Shown piece after piece: positions 1-11,889 of a stretch of 64,000 nt of DNA; within the stretch, counting starts at the first letter, position 1, and each line of letters begins with the position of its first letter. The notes under the pieces are model-generated. The model searched no databases, was not told the DNA's origin, and was given only the letters and a program-made list of their open reading frames with translations. Source of the DNA: Cyathus striatus (taxonomy: Eukaryota; Basidiomycota; Agaricomycetes; Agaricales; Nidulariaceae); the NCBI GenBank assembly GCA_025738555.1, contig JAOVFP010000001.1, positions 1,178,001 to 1,242,000 of the forward strand, read 5' to 3'. The translations under genes were made by a program, and so were the position numbers.

Positions 1-710
1 TTGACCTCACGAAGTGTTGCGCAAGCACACTGTTACTATTTTTTCCACTTTCTCTTCATGCGTGGACTGAGAGACGCGGCATGGCTTGACCAAACACTGA
101 GAAGCTGATGCCAAACACCACATGACTCGCCTGCACGCTGTTGCATTCCACTTGCACCTACTGCGTCTCAGCTACTCTTCCTCCTTTCTACTCACTGCTT
201 CCTCTATTACCCTCTGTCTATAGGTCTCAGGTCTTCATCTGTTAGGCCTGTCAAGAAGATATTCGGAGTATCTGGGCATTGTGCACTCTTCAGATGTCTC
301 GAGACGCTAGGGTTTAAGGTTTCATACCCTCATCAAGACCCCTCTTTTGCTTCAAGCCTCTCATTTCGCCATCAAGACCGGTGCTTCACTCACCGAGATA
401 CAATGACCGGACATTTATCATAAACATGAAACTAATCAATTGGTGCAAGGAACAGGGACTGGGTTGAGGCGTTGGGTTTAAATATATTCCGTTCGTTTTA
501 TCCAAATTTTCCTCTCAATTATTCTTTTTCTTTCTTTATATGTTTTCGCCACCCTCATTTTTCTGCTACAATAAAACAATATATTTTTATGGCTTACTAT
601 TTATGACACATGAACGACTTTTCTATGATTTTAACAAGCTCCAACACATTCTTTGCTGATTTGGACTTGAGCCACATGGCTGAAAGACACCAGTAGGTGA
701 TCAGCAATCT
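1..710. other. Non-coding stretch, no gene recognised
   Basis: I see no convincing coding region, RNA gene or repeat structure here. The sequence is of mixed composition with a T-rich tract around 480-600. Short ORFs on either strand show no family resemblance. Confidence 0.5.
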
Positions 711-975
711 CGGGCATAAGGGCTACTCAGGAATATAACTGCTAGTGTCTACATGAAGAATCGAAGCACTGCCAAACACAGTGCTGTGCCACATGGTCAC
801 CAGTTCGCCTCGGGCATAAGGGCTACTCAGGAATAGAACTGCTAGTGTCTATGTGAAGAATTGAAGCACTGCCAAACAAAGTGCAGTACCACATGGTCTC
901 CGGTTCGCCTTGGGCATAATGCCTACTCGCGAATAGAAGTGCCACATCAAGAATTGAAGCACTGCCCCCAATTTG
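711..975. repeat. Tandem repeat, 100-bp period, about 2.6 copies
   Basis: The word GGGCATAAGGGCTACTCAGG starts at 712 and 812, and a diverged form (TGGGCATAATGCCTACTCGC) at 911, giving an exact 100-bp period. The following segment (aatagaactgctagtgtct, then gaattgaagcactgcc) repeats in register. The third copy is shortened. Function unknown; the small minus-strand ORF over it is a by-product of the repeat. Confidence 0.85.
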
Positions 976-2119
976 TACTGCCAGGTGCAGCGCAGTGATG
1001 TGTAGCAAGATTCCTTACAATTTCATGGTGCACAAGGCTGAGTGGGAATCTGAAGGTGCAATGTCATGAGACAAAAAGAGTTGCAAGCCTGCCTGAAGGG
1101 GATCGTCAGTGAGATGTAATCATGCACAATATGTGGCCACTGTAAGACTCCCTGTGGCATAGCATGTCGTCCCAACCTGAGCTATTGGGGACACATGGCA
1201 GTCGAAGCTAGAAAGCCCAAAAGTACACAACAGAAAGTTCACGATACAATACAGGGTGGGAGTAGTGTGACATTGGGTATGAAGCCTTTGATAGTCCTCG
1301 CTGCAGCTGCTGTTGTGGCTTTGCTTTTTATCTAAGGGGAGTTCAAGTTTGGGATAGTGCATTTGGGCTTACACTTTCGCTGGGTGCTGCATTCTTAGCA
1401 TTGATAGCTTTGCTTTTCATCTGAGGATGGGAGTTGGAGGTATTTTGCATTGGGGAAACGAGGCGGTATGTGAAGAATATCTGCAAGCAGGAGTGAATGA
1501 CGACAAAATACTGCAAGTTATTGAATGGTACATACTACTCACCACTATATTCACCGCCCAGCTGTATGTTGAAGAGGGCCAAGTGTCAAGCATGTAGATT
1601 CTGTATAAAATGAGAAAAATGCGAATACAGGATGCTGTGTTACACACCTTGTGCCCAGCATTACATTTCATTTTGCAGAAAGTAAAGTAGGATTAAAAAC
1701 TAGAATGTGTTCATCAACACGAACACCAATCATAAGCAAAACATTGACTTGCCTAGATTGTAACCCTTTGGACCACTGAGCTTGTTGAGGAGGACAGTGA
1801 AGATGGCATATGTTAGAGAGAACTGAAACCCGAGAGGGATAGTGTACCCTTAAATGTATTAACCACCTTCGTTATTGCAGCTGGTCTGTGGGTGGAATTG
1901 ATTGTGGGTTAAATCTGGTGGAAAGGGGGGATATTTAGCATGGGAAGGAGGACCGTTGTTTTGCAGTGCACAGGTTCAAAGGAAGCGATGAGAAACAGGT
2001 CTGGGCTCACACACATGTCATAATCTGACAGGTGAAATACACACGACGATTTCAATTGAATAGTATGAAGTCATATGGTTGTCACAGATCTATTATTATG
2101 CATTTAGTAATCTATTGCA
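976..2119. other. Non-coding stretch, no gene recognised
   Basis: Several ORFs of 80-85 codons lie on the minus strand (1120-1362, 1417-1671), but they lack recognisable motifs and I do not call them genes. A duplicated word (tagctttgctttt.atctgagg) occurs near 1318 and 1406, hinting at a small degenerate repeat. Confidence 0.4.
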
Positions 2120-2300
2120 TGGTCCGCATGTCAGATACAGGTGGTACTTCGATCCATTACTGTTATTGCAGCCTTATTGACTTGATTGATCTTTGATATC
2201 GACACCTTGGCACAGTCCACATGTCAGATACAGGTGGTACTTCGATCTATTATTGCAGCATTATCAACTAAGAACTTAATTGATCTTCAATATCAATAAC
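2120..2300. repeat. Direct duplication, about 94 bp, upstream of the KDZ gene
   Basis: CATGTCAGATACAGGTGGTA occurs at about 2127 and again at about 2221, each followed by a similar TTATTGCAGC..TTATTGAC/CAAC..TTGATCTTTGATATC segment. The first copy has GTCCGC where the second has GTCCAC, a CpG-to-CpA change. It lies about 100-270 bp upstream of the KDZ start codon and could be transposase-binding or promoter sequence, but this is inference. Confidence 0.75.
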
Positions 2301-2324
2301 TTGTGAAAAGTACATCATGCGAAA

Positions 2325-2392
2325 CATATATATAACTTATTAAGTTGTAGGGGCGAGTTGGTGCAACTCAATCACAGCATCAAACTACCACA
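2325..2392 (+). promoter_or_regulatory. Possible KDZ promoter/leader with TATA-like stretch
   Basis: A CATATATATAACTTATT stretch lies about 55-70 bp upstream of the ATG at 2393. It is followed by a perfect small palindrome GAGTTGGTGCAACTC and a CACAATG start context with A at -3. The position is right for a fungal promoter and leader, but the assignment rests on sequence appearance only. Confidence 0.3.
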
Positions 2393-5300
2393 ATGCCTCC
2401 AAAGAGACTTGGGTCCCCTAAATCAAAAACCAATCAAAAGCGCTCAAGACGATTATCAAGTTCAAAATCATCAAGTACCTCTGCCCAATTTCGTCCTGTA
2501 AAATTTCATCCTGCAATTCAATCTCAATCAGCTGCAAATGATAGAATTGCAGAGAGTTCTAATAACTCTGTAAATCAGAATCAAAGTACTAGTTCAGCTC
2601 ATGGAACTTCACGTATCACATCACTATCAATTGTGGAGAGCAAAGGCAAGAAAAAGATACAGACAGATGTACAGAGACATCACTATGCTGTACATATCAT
2701 AAATGAAGATATAACCATACAAGATGCAGACCAAATACCTCAATCAAATGAAATACAACATAGTACTGAAGAATCTTTTTCAACTGTGAAAACTTCTGAG
2801 CCCTTGAAATCATGGGAACGTAATCAAAAGTCTTCAGTAAGTATATTGAGCTTTAAAATTTATAATGACTGAGCATATTCATCTATTTAGGCAAAATTAA
2901 ATGAATGGATAAAGTATCAAGATGAGTTTCTTGATGAGCTCCTTCGCCATGATGGCAAAGGTGACTATGCTAATGAAGACAAATGCTCAGAGTGCAAAAA
3001 AGAAGGTGGATTTTATAAATGTAAAGATTGTTTCCATGGTTGTCTATTGCAATGCAAAAAATGCACTATAAAAGGACATAAACATTTACCACTTCATCGA
3101 ATAGAGGTAAGATATTAATTTCATTATTAATTTAAATAATATGTCTTAAGTAAAATTTGCATTACTCAGAGATGGAATGGATCTTATTTTGAGAAAGATT
3201 CTCCGAAGAACCTTGGACTATGTGTTCAGCTTGGACATGGTGGAGGGCATTGTTCCAAACCAGCTGATGCCATTATTAATTTGGTTGTTTTTGATGTTAC
3301 TGGAGTTCATCAAGTCTCAGCTTCCTTCTGTGATTGCAGAACAAAAATTGTTCTCCAATATACACAACTAATATGTGCTGGATGGTTTCCAGCTAGCTTT
3401 GTTCGACCCAAAACAGTGTTCACATTTGAATGTCTTGATACATTCCATGAACTTACATTTCAAGCTAAGACATCTCTTTATGACTGGTATCATACTCTCT
3501 GTAGAAAAACTGATAAGTGCAAATTGGAGGATGAAAAGGTAGTAATTAATTTTAATAGCATGTAAAAACTGACATATTTTAAATTATAGAATCGTTACAA
3601 TGAATTCAGATATGTTATGCGAATATGGAGAATTTTATTCATGTGTAAACGTGGTGGTAGAGGTCAATACACTGAAGGAATAAAAGGTACAAAGAAAGGA
3701 GACCTGACTGTTGAGTGCCCTGCATGCCCTCATCCTGATAAAAATCTTCCTGAAGACTGGGAAAAATCAGGAGAATTAAAGTATGTAACATTTCATTAAT
3801 TTTAACATTTAATAACATACAGATATTTAAGATTTCTGTATATAATGTACTTGGCTGTTGATGCCAACTTCAAATTGAGCTGCAAAGAATGTGGAATTCA
3901 GGACATAGAGCTTATGCCTGGTTGGGGTCCTTATGTTGAAGAACAAAGTTATAAAACACATCTTGAAAAGTATATTGAAAGCCTGAAGTATGACATATTC
4001 TCTATTTTGATATTTTCTGATAGTTCTAGTAGATTAATACTTGTGATTCACAACATGATGCAATTCTACAAGCTGGCATACGGTCAGCTCCAGGCCATTC
4101 TGTAACTGGAACAGCTCTTGTGGTATGTTCCAGGCATACTCTAATTCGCTGTAATGGTGCAGGTGATTTACAAAAGGGAGAAAGGCAAGTCATTGGGTAA
4201 ATATTATATTGTACTAATTGGTATGCATTTAATAGGTATTGTAATATTGATTTCATTGTACTCTCAACACTTGTTGGTGTTTCACTCACTTGGATTGTGA
4301 TTACTTATGACATTGGATGTCAATGGTCTAAGAACCTGAAGCAACAAATTGAAACATATCCTGAGTCTATGAGAGTTTCCTCTAATATGCATATTGATAT
4401 TGGAGTTCCCTCTTGGCATATAAATGGCCATGGTAGTTCTTGTCGGAGTAACTATGCTTTGGCATATTTGCCAGGAGCTGGATGAACATGTGGAGAAGAA
4501 ATTGAAACAACATGGTCAAGTAGCAATCATCTTTGTCCAAGTACACGTGAAATGGGACCTGCATCTTGTCATGAAGTTTTAAATAATCAATGGATTGCAT
4601 GGAATTTCCAAAAGATTACTGGATTTCATTAGTATATTCACTTCTACTCTGTAACATGCAACTAAATTAATTATTACAGGCAAATTTTTTAATAAATGAC
4701 TTAAGGAGGCAATTACAATGAGTATAAAGCATACAGAAATATTTAAAAAATTTAATGCTACATTTGATGCCTCTGTTACTGCAGAATGGGAAGCACAAGT
4801 TATAGCATGGAATATGGATCATACTAAGCCAAACCCATATGATGATTCAGAGTGCAGTGAGTAAATTATATTATTTTAAATCCAAGCTAACAATTTGGTA
4901 GCTACTACTTTGCAGGATGTTAGACTAGAACTAACTCATGAAGAAGTAGCAAATGCTGAAAATGAAATTGGTTCAAAATATAAATTGACATTAACTAAAT
5001 TTTTGATTCAAGCATTTGAGATTGAAGAAAAACAGTAAGTCATAATATGTCACAAAAATAAATGTCTCATGTTGCCTTCCAGACAGTCACTCAAAGTTCA
5101 GGTTTCAAAATTAGAAAATAATGCAGACTCAAAAGATCTTGCAGATCTTCAAGATAAGCGAGTTGCTCTTGCTTCAAAAATTTACAAATGGCAAGAAGTT
5201 CAATTAAAATATATGCCTGAAGTAAAAAAATTAGTAGCTTCCAATTTGGGAGCAAGTAGAGATAATATATCTCTTGAAACTGAGTTTGTAAAGTTATATC

Positions 5301-6243
5301 TTCCTTCAGCTCTTCCACAGCACAATCAGAATTGAGACTTCGGCTAGCACAAGCAAGTGATGCATTGGCTCACATTCGACGTCATCTTCGCATAATTTCA
5401 TCATTAAAGCAATTTAAACTGTCAAATGCATCTGGCACTGGAAATAAAGCAAATACACGTATGAGGTTATTAATTAGAGATTTTTACAACAAAACACTGC
5501 AATTTGCTGAATGCTATCGAAGAGCACATACAGCAGTGGCTGCACTTGATCCAAATGGGAACTGGCAGTCATATTTACATGAGTTGAAAAAGGAAGATAT
5601 AAAAGGACCTGGAAAAGATCCAGATGATATATTAAGTAATGGGAGGTTTGAGATGTCATGGATTTGGCTAGTGTCCCAAAATTTATCAGAAGATCCTGAA
5701 GGACATCATAGTCTTAAACTGGAATGGGCAAAGGCTCGGGCTCAAAGAGATAGGTGGCAGGAGGAAGTACTCATTCTAAAAGAAGAAATGCGACAAGTTA
5801 TTGTATATTTTGAATGGAAAGAAAAATGGTGGAAAAGCATATCTAATATAAGAAGCTATAAAAGTGATGTACAGTCAGATATTAAACAGGGAGTCAAAGC
5901 ATATGCATTTAAACAAGCATCCATCTGTAAAAGAATGGCACAGAGTTGTGCAGAATGGTGGTTGCCAGTTTTACAAACAGATAATAATACTCCAATTTGG
6001 ATTGAAAAATACATCACATCAGATTCAGAAAACAATGCTGGTTCTTCATCCATATTAATAGGTGTATTGGAGGAAAGTGATAATGAGAGTGGATATGGAA
6101 AAAATAATACAGACACTGAAAATAGTGAAGATAGTGAAGATAGTGAAGATGATGAAGATAGTGAAAATGATGAAGAGGATTGGGAGAATGAGGAAGATGA
6201 TGATACTGATATTGATCTGGATTTGTATGGATATGAAGAGTAA
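2393..6243 (+). pseudogene. KDZ-type transposase with CxC2 zinc cluster (decayed, multi-exon)
   Basis: This is the DDE transposase of a Kyakuja-Dileera-Zisupton (KDZ) element, a cut-and-paste family common in Basidiomycota. Exon 1 (from the ATG at 2393) is a basic Ser-rich tail. Exon 2 carries the CxC2 zinc cluster (CSEC..C..C..C..C, about 2988-3062). The catalytic core follows: first Asp in LAVDAN (3860-3862), second in YDIGCQW (4309-4311), Glu in GEEIE (about 4495-4506). A long helical C-terminal part (5083-6243) ends in an acidic Glu/Asp/Ser-rich tail. Introns I can place are 2837-2890, 3107-3169, 3539-3589, 3781-3822, 4185-4235 (GC-AG), 4857-4901 and 5035-5082. The gene is dead: TGA codons at 4483-4485 (just before the Glu motif) and 4697-4699 look like former CGA, and the frame shifts near 5330. 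The 3988-4032 junction also does not keep frame. Family assignment is firm; exact exon borders between 3988 and 4740 are not. Confidence 0.9.
4185..4235 (+). other. GC-AG intron in the KDZ gene
   Basis: The coding sequence reads ..LQKGE, then AG|GCAAGT at the donor and TTTAATAG at the acceptor, and resumes as R-Y-C-N-I-D-F in frame. No GT donor nearby keeps the frame. A TACTAAT branch-like site lies about 20 nt before the acceptor. GCAAGT is the usual form of non-canonical GC donors. Confidence 0.65.
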
Positions 6244-7014
6244 GTTATTTTTATTTCCAAAAACTATAAATTAATAATCACTAAATAATAATAATTACAG
6301 ATAAATGATAATGTAACTGTTACACTTTTTCCTTCTCACCCCACCAGACCCCTTTCTTTTCACATGACCTACTCTATTTATAGTTTTCCTACTTACTCAT
6401 CTGTTTCACTTCTATTTGATATGTGTTTCACCTTCATCCCTTGCACCCCTGATGAGTCATATCAAGTGCACAGACTTTCTTACTCATATGCATTTCATTC
6501 TTTCCCCTGACTGATGACTGCACCCCTGGTTTGTTATACCAAGTGCACAGACAATTTCTCTTACTATATGAGGTAGCATTGTATTTAGCACATGGACCAA
6601 GCTTCTTTGTATAAATAGCTCATGTATTCCAATCAAGCTTCCTCAGCTTGATCTTAGTTTAGCTATCATCCAATATAGCTGGTACCCCTCTTCTCTATTA
6701 CAGAACCTTGTCCTCTACTTCTATTCACTTCTCAAGTGACTACTGTGAGAATGCTGCAAGTCCATTAGTGTGTACACCAAGTACAACTGTTTAGACTTTG
6801 ACTTCATCATATGACTTACAAGTGTACTGACAAGTCACATGATTACTCATCATGAGATTAAGAATTTATCACAAGACTAAGACATTATGAGACCAGCTCA
6901 GATCATAACAGTCACCATTAGTTTGTAGTAATAATAAATGGTTATAACAAGTAATCAGGTCTACTAAAATGTATAAATATATCTTAAAATGCTGAATAAT
7001 CACTTATGACCACC
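6244..7014. other. AT-rich KDZ 3' flank with short direct repeats
   Basis: No ORF of note. A CACCCCTG..TCATATCAAGTGCACAGAC block near 6446-6475 recurs as CACCCCTGG..TTATACCAAGTGCACAGAC near 6521-6551. This may be the non-coding 3' part of the KDZ transposon; its terminus is not identified. Confidence 0.45.
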
Positions 7015-7387
7015 CATAAATGTAATTGTGCTAATAATAAACATGATTGCTTATAATCACTTATAAATTCATTAGTATTCACAATAGCCCAATATTTCAC
7101 CAACAGATTCTTCATTAGTATTGACAATAGGCTAATACACACTTGAAACATCTAATGATTGCTTATGATCACTTAAGGATTCATTAGTATTGATAATAGG
7201 CTAATACACAGCTGAAACACCTAATGATTGCTTATGATCACCTAAAGATTCACTAGTATTGATATAGCCTAATACACAGTTGAAACACCTAATGATTGCT
7301 TATGATCACCTAAAGATTCATTAGTATTGATAATAGGCAAATACACAGCTGAAAATCCTAATGATTGCTTATGATCACCTAAAGATT
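7015..7387. repeat. Periodic TGATCA-type array (element F), about 68-bp period
   Basis: Roughly five units of CATTAGTATTGATAATAGGC, then TAATACACAGCTGAAACACC, then TAATGATTGCTTATGATCAC. Format and wording closely match the outer blocks of elements A, B and C (for example TTAGTACCAGTAATAAGTGA, GAAACACCTAATGATCAC). No GTGTCAGCC terminus or satellite is attached. It lies 0.8 kb past the KDZ stop codon, so it may be the subterminal region of that transposon or a solo fragment. Confidence 0.75.
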
Positions 7388-8340
7388 CCCACCCTCCCTA
7401 ACCACAGTGCATGGGCTGTCCCAGCATCGTGGCCTATTTTTATCCTTTTTCATGGACTGAGAAGAGAAGAGATGAGAAGCTGAAGGCACTATCAACTATC
7501 CCTTAAAAAAATCCCGCAGATCACAGTGCACCCAGAGACATCACACGACCTACCATCTGCATTGCACCAAGACCTGTTCACATACGATATGATGCTGACC
7601 ATGTCCTCCACCTGTGTCCACAGGCCTTCTCTACTCCGAGAGTTTGTCTAGAATGCTTGGTGCAAGGGCTGTCCCAGTGTCATTGCCTATTCTTTACCTA
7701 TCCTCTCTCTTCGCCGCGGGCACTCCATCACCTCGCTCACCCAGTCCATGTGCATTCGCGTTGATACTCGGGCTTCTACATTGTCGCGATATTGCCCTTC
7801 CAATGCAGGAACAACTGTTGAATTCTGCAGTTCTCTTTGTACTGCCATTCCCTCTCCTATACTACTGCAGACGCTCCGTTCGCTTCGATACCCAGTTTGT
7901 AAGCGTGCACTTGTCCATGTGTTGCCCCTCTGGAGTCTGGCCCCTGGGGGCATCAACAGCCACTTGATTATATTTAGCAGTTCCCTTTCAACCGTTGTCC
8001 TTCCTCTTCTACTGCCAACACTGATGCCTCCCGGACGCAAAAACAACTACTGGATTATACCTACCAGCTGTTCCCTTTAGACTGCCACCCGCCCCCCCTC
8101 CACTGCTGCCGACACATTGTCCTCTCGCACCATCAGTTTGTGGGCACTCGCCTTGATTCTCCGGCTCCTCTTTATGCTCGATGCCTCACGCTCTCTTACC
8201 CACAGTTCATAAGTGTTTGCTTCGATACTTTGACTCTTAAGTAGCCTACTATGTACTGTACCTACTTATCCATTTGCTTCTTACTACCATTCACTGTGCA
8301 TACTGAGGTCAAATATAACACTATCATTGACGTTGCATCA
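7388..8340. repeat. C-rich degenerate repeat block, related to 13902-14720
   Basis: Words such as CATGGGCTGTCCCAGC, GATGCCTCCCGGACGCAAAA and CTCGCCTTGATTCTCCGGCT recur here in diverged form (about 7405, 7660, 7755, 8023, 8145). They recur again in 13902-14720 (for example GATGCCTCCCAGATGCAAAA at about 14420). Both blocks run in the same direction on either side of element A. ORFs here overlap on both strands without motifs, so I call it a repeat family of unknown nature. Confidence 0.55.
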
Positions 8341-8356
8341 TTTATTTCAACAAGGA

Positions 8357-9470
8357 CTATGCTCTTGAAAGAGAGATGACTACATTCTGCTCCTTCCCTT
8401 CCCAGCATATTGGACATCTCGCAAAATGACATTGAATATTGTCCACTGAAACTACTTCTATTGACAATGTCTTTACCCCAAAGAGCCTTGCACGCAATAC
8501 TGGGAAATGACTGTAGGGGTCATCTTTTAAGTTCAAATCCTCCAACTGCTTTACTGCTGCATATCACTTTGTTGAATTGTCATTGGATATTTCAAATATA
8601 TGTGATATGTATGCTGGAGCAAGCATGCTGTAATCATGCCCAATAAGAACCTGTGAATTCCCCCTGTGTTTTGATGAAACAGAGAAGATGAGTCCATTAA
8701 GCGTTATACTGGATAGAAACGTGGCATTGGTTGGAGGACAAATTTTTATGAGGCATTTCAATTGCAGATATACTTCAGGTGGAATCGGAGACTTCCTTTT
8801 TTCATGTAGGTGCATACCATCACTATCAGCTTGTGAAAGATTTTGTAACAGAATGTCTGGAGTGAGTTGATTGCGAATCTGAGAATTTATTAGCTTCTCT
8901 ATAATTCCCTGGCAGTTCTTAATGGCTTGTGGGCAGCCACTTTTGTACAAGAGAGCGCGAAGATTCATAGTGACAGAATAAGAACTGGATATTGTTTCCT
9001 CATATTCACCTACAAACCAGTTAGTAAAATTCATTTAATTACATGGCTTTTCTCAAACCTTCTTTCCCATTACTAGGAATTCTTTGTAACTTCCCGATCA
9101 TGTGTTCAAAAGGAAATGTCCACCAAGAATGTACAGGGCCATACTGAGCCATATATTCTTGTAGATGAAGAGCCATGCAATGATTTGGGTGAAATTCATA
9201 TGTTGGAAATAGCTCCTTGACTCCTACAATGTATGAACGCATGTGTTGCAAATATAAGTCTGTGCATGCTGCAGAAGTTGTCCGGGAAGCAGCTATAACA
9301 ATTGCTGATAAAAGGGACATCGTAACTTCCATAATTCAATGTTGTCTAAGTGATTTTGGATCCATTTGTTTGGACTTTCCCCAGAGGCGAACAAGTGACA
9401 CAGGAAAGTATGTGGTTCCTAAAAGACGCCACTGATCAGCCTTTATTTTTCCATGATTTGCAGACCCCAG
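8357..9470 (-). pseudogene. Tnp2/CACTA-like transposase, C-terminal fragment
   Basis: Read on the minus strand, a continuous but damaged frame runs from 9470 to 8357. It passes NHGKIKADQWRLLGTTYFPV, LVRLWG, FHPNHCMALHLQEYM, then GPVHSWWTFPFEHMIGKLQR, and ends in DPYSHFPVLRARLFG..HFARCPICWEGKE. This order resembles the C-terminal half of basidiomycete Tnp2-type (En/Spm, CACTA) transposases, including the VHSWW.FPFE signature. An intron at about 9011-9045 has a GTAATT donor and an ACTAAC branch site. TGA codons at 9336-9338 and 8564-8566 fall where Arg fits, consistent with CGA to TGA. The N-terminal half is missing: the reading frame ends at the left border of element A, and the sequence beyond A does not continue it. 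Family call is from motif memory, not a search. Confidence 0.6.
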
Positions 9471-9829
9471 CATAAGTGTCAGCCAATTATTTTCATTAAA
9501 TGCTTAGGTTTTATGATCATGGTGATCATATAAGCTAGGCATTTTTTTTATGATCACCCACTATTATATATGTAGTAGTGAATGTATGATTACTAGTGAA
9601 TGTATAAGTGATCATAAGTGATCTTTCAGTGTTTTAGTAGTGTTTCAGGTGGATATTTACTTACTACTGGTACTAATGAATGTAATGGTGATCATAGGTG
9701 ATCATTAGGTGTTTCAAGTGCATATTCACTTATTACTGGTACTAAAGAATGTATATGTGATCATAAGTGATCATTATATATTACAATAGCATATTATTTT
9801 GAATAATATTATATATATCACACATGTGA

Positions 9830-10600
9830 CATATCTTGAACTTGTCACGCATATTCCCGCGCCTCACATTGTTCCCGCACTTCACATTTGTGACATCCTT
9901 CTCGCGCGTCACATCTGTCACGCATATTCCCGCGCTTCTCGCATATTCCTGCGCATCACATCTGTCACATTCTTTCTGCGTGTCACATCCGTCACACATA
10001 TTCGCACACATCACATTTGTCATATATATTCGCACGCGTCACGCTATTCACGCGTGTCACATATATTCGCACGTGTCACACTGTTCACGCGCGTCACGCT
10101 ATTCACGTGTGTCACATATATTCGCACGCGTCACACTGTTCATGCGTGTCACGCTATTCACGCGCGTCACGCTATTCATGCGTGTCACGCTATTCACGTG
10201 TGTCACATATATTCGCACGCGTCACACTGTTCACACGTGTCACGCTATTCACGCTATTCACGCGTGTCACGCTATTCACGCGTGTCACGCTATTCACGCG
10301 TGTCACGCTATTCACGCGTGTCACGCTATTCACGCGTGTCACGCTATTCACGCGTGTCACGCTATTCACGCGTGTCACGCTATTCACGCGTGTCACGCTA
10401 TTCACGCGTGTCACGCTATTCACGCGTGTCACGCTATTCACGCGTGTCACGCTATTCACGCGTGTCACGCTATTCACGCGTGTCACGCTATTCACGCGTG
10501 TCACGCTATTCACGCGTGTCACGCTATTCATGCGTGTCACGCTATTCATGTGTGTCACGTGCGTCACATTTGTCATTTGTCACACATGTCACCTGCTTTC
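9830..10600. repeat. Left-arm satellite of element A, 18-bp unit
   Basis: Near-perfect 18-bp units TCACGCTATTCACGCGTG run from about 10240 to 10525, each with one ACGCGT. Towards both edges the units become longer, mixed with ATATATTCGCACG pieces, and lose CpGs (CACGTG, CATGCG, CACATG forms). Because 18 is a multiple of 3, all three frames stay open; I do not treat those ORFs as genes. Confidence 0.95.
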
Positions 10601-10764
10601 ATTTGTCACACTTTGCACAACTATCATGCATTTGATGGTGTTACTCTTTGATTCACATTACATGTTTTATGCATGTCACTCATCATGCTTTTTGCATATG
10701 TTACATTTTTCACAATTTTCACAGCTCAGTAATGTAATTTGGCTTTTGATATTGACAATATATC

Positions 10765-11730
10765 AAAATTTGAAAGCTATGGTAAGCAGGGAATACTCAG
10801 CAATAGCATGTGCATGGACCACTCCCTGATGCTGTCTGAGTAGTTTCCTGGTTGATTCTGCCAGTAGTCATATGTTTGTTTAAAAGATGAAGCCATAAGG
10901 TTTAAGTATAAGTATAAACAACATATGTCAGAGATATGAGTACATGTAGCAGTGTAGAAGTGAAACTGATTGTGACACAATATCAGTAAGAGTTGAGATA
11001 GTTTTCATTTTCTCTCTGTATCAATATATCAAAAGATTATGTAGTCATATAGAGTAAGCAGATATGAATCAATAATGTGTATTGAAGATATCATTATAAC
11101 CAATAGTGATACAAGAATAATAATCATCTAATGACTGAGATGTGTAAGTTTGATGTGATGTAGAATCACATATTTCACCATTCTTTCACATTTTTTGTCC
11201 ATGTGTGGGTCTATCACCAAATTGTTCAATATGAAAATGTTCAATGGCATCATATCACATCTCTAGTCTTGATTGTAAAATGTCAGTGGACTTACATACA
11301 CAATCTACATGTTTCAATCTGGCTCCTTATTATTGTTACACTTCTATAATTTACTAATTGTAACATTTCTTGTTATAACCTTCAGTTTAGCAAGAACATG
11401 ATTGTTTCCTTTGGTTTAATAACTTACTCTGCACTGTTGGATACTTCTGTTCTGTAACAATTTGAACAATGGTATAGATATACAGGTAATCAGATACACA
11501 TAATCAGCTTCTCTCCCTGGGTGTTAAGTGTTCAGTACATCATGATTCTCCTTCCTATTGTGCCTTCAGTGTGAGTAAATGTCAGAAGCAATTGAAATTC
11601 AAATTGAGAACATGAAAAACTTGATGTGATATACATCAAAAACATGATATACATGAAAACCATGATGGGCTAGTAGACTATGACAGGTGATATACTAAGT
11701 ATCCCCCACTTAATATAGGTTCCACATCTA
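10765..11730. other. Core of element A, non-coding, partly shared with element C
   Basis: No ORF of note. The segment around 10950-11560 aligns by eye with the core of C1 at about 18930-19650: GTAGAAGTGAAACTG.TTG.G, ATAGTTTTCATT, CATGTAGTCATATA.AGTAAGC, TAATCATCTAA. The match is diverged and the short ORFs of C are not preserved in A, which argues for conserved non-coding sequence or a long-dead gene. Confidence 0.6.
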
Positions 11731-11889
11731 GATATGTTGTCAATATCAAAAGCCAAATTACATTACTGAGCTGTGAAAATTGTGAAAAATGTAACATATG
11801 CAAAAAGCATGATGAGTGACACACATAAAACATGTAATGTGAATCAAAGAGTAACACCATCAAATGCATGATAGTTGTGCAAAGTGTGA

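Noticed and set aside
5856..6260. Minus-strand Ser-rich ORF
   Set aside because: It is the antisense shadow of the acidic Asp/Glu-rich tail of the KDZ gene.
7614..8080. Overlapping plus and minus ORFs of 110-120 codons
   Set aside because: Open on both strands because of C/T-rich composition; no motif and no conservation in the related block at 13902-14720.
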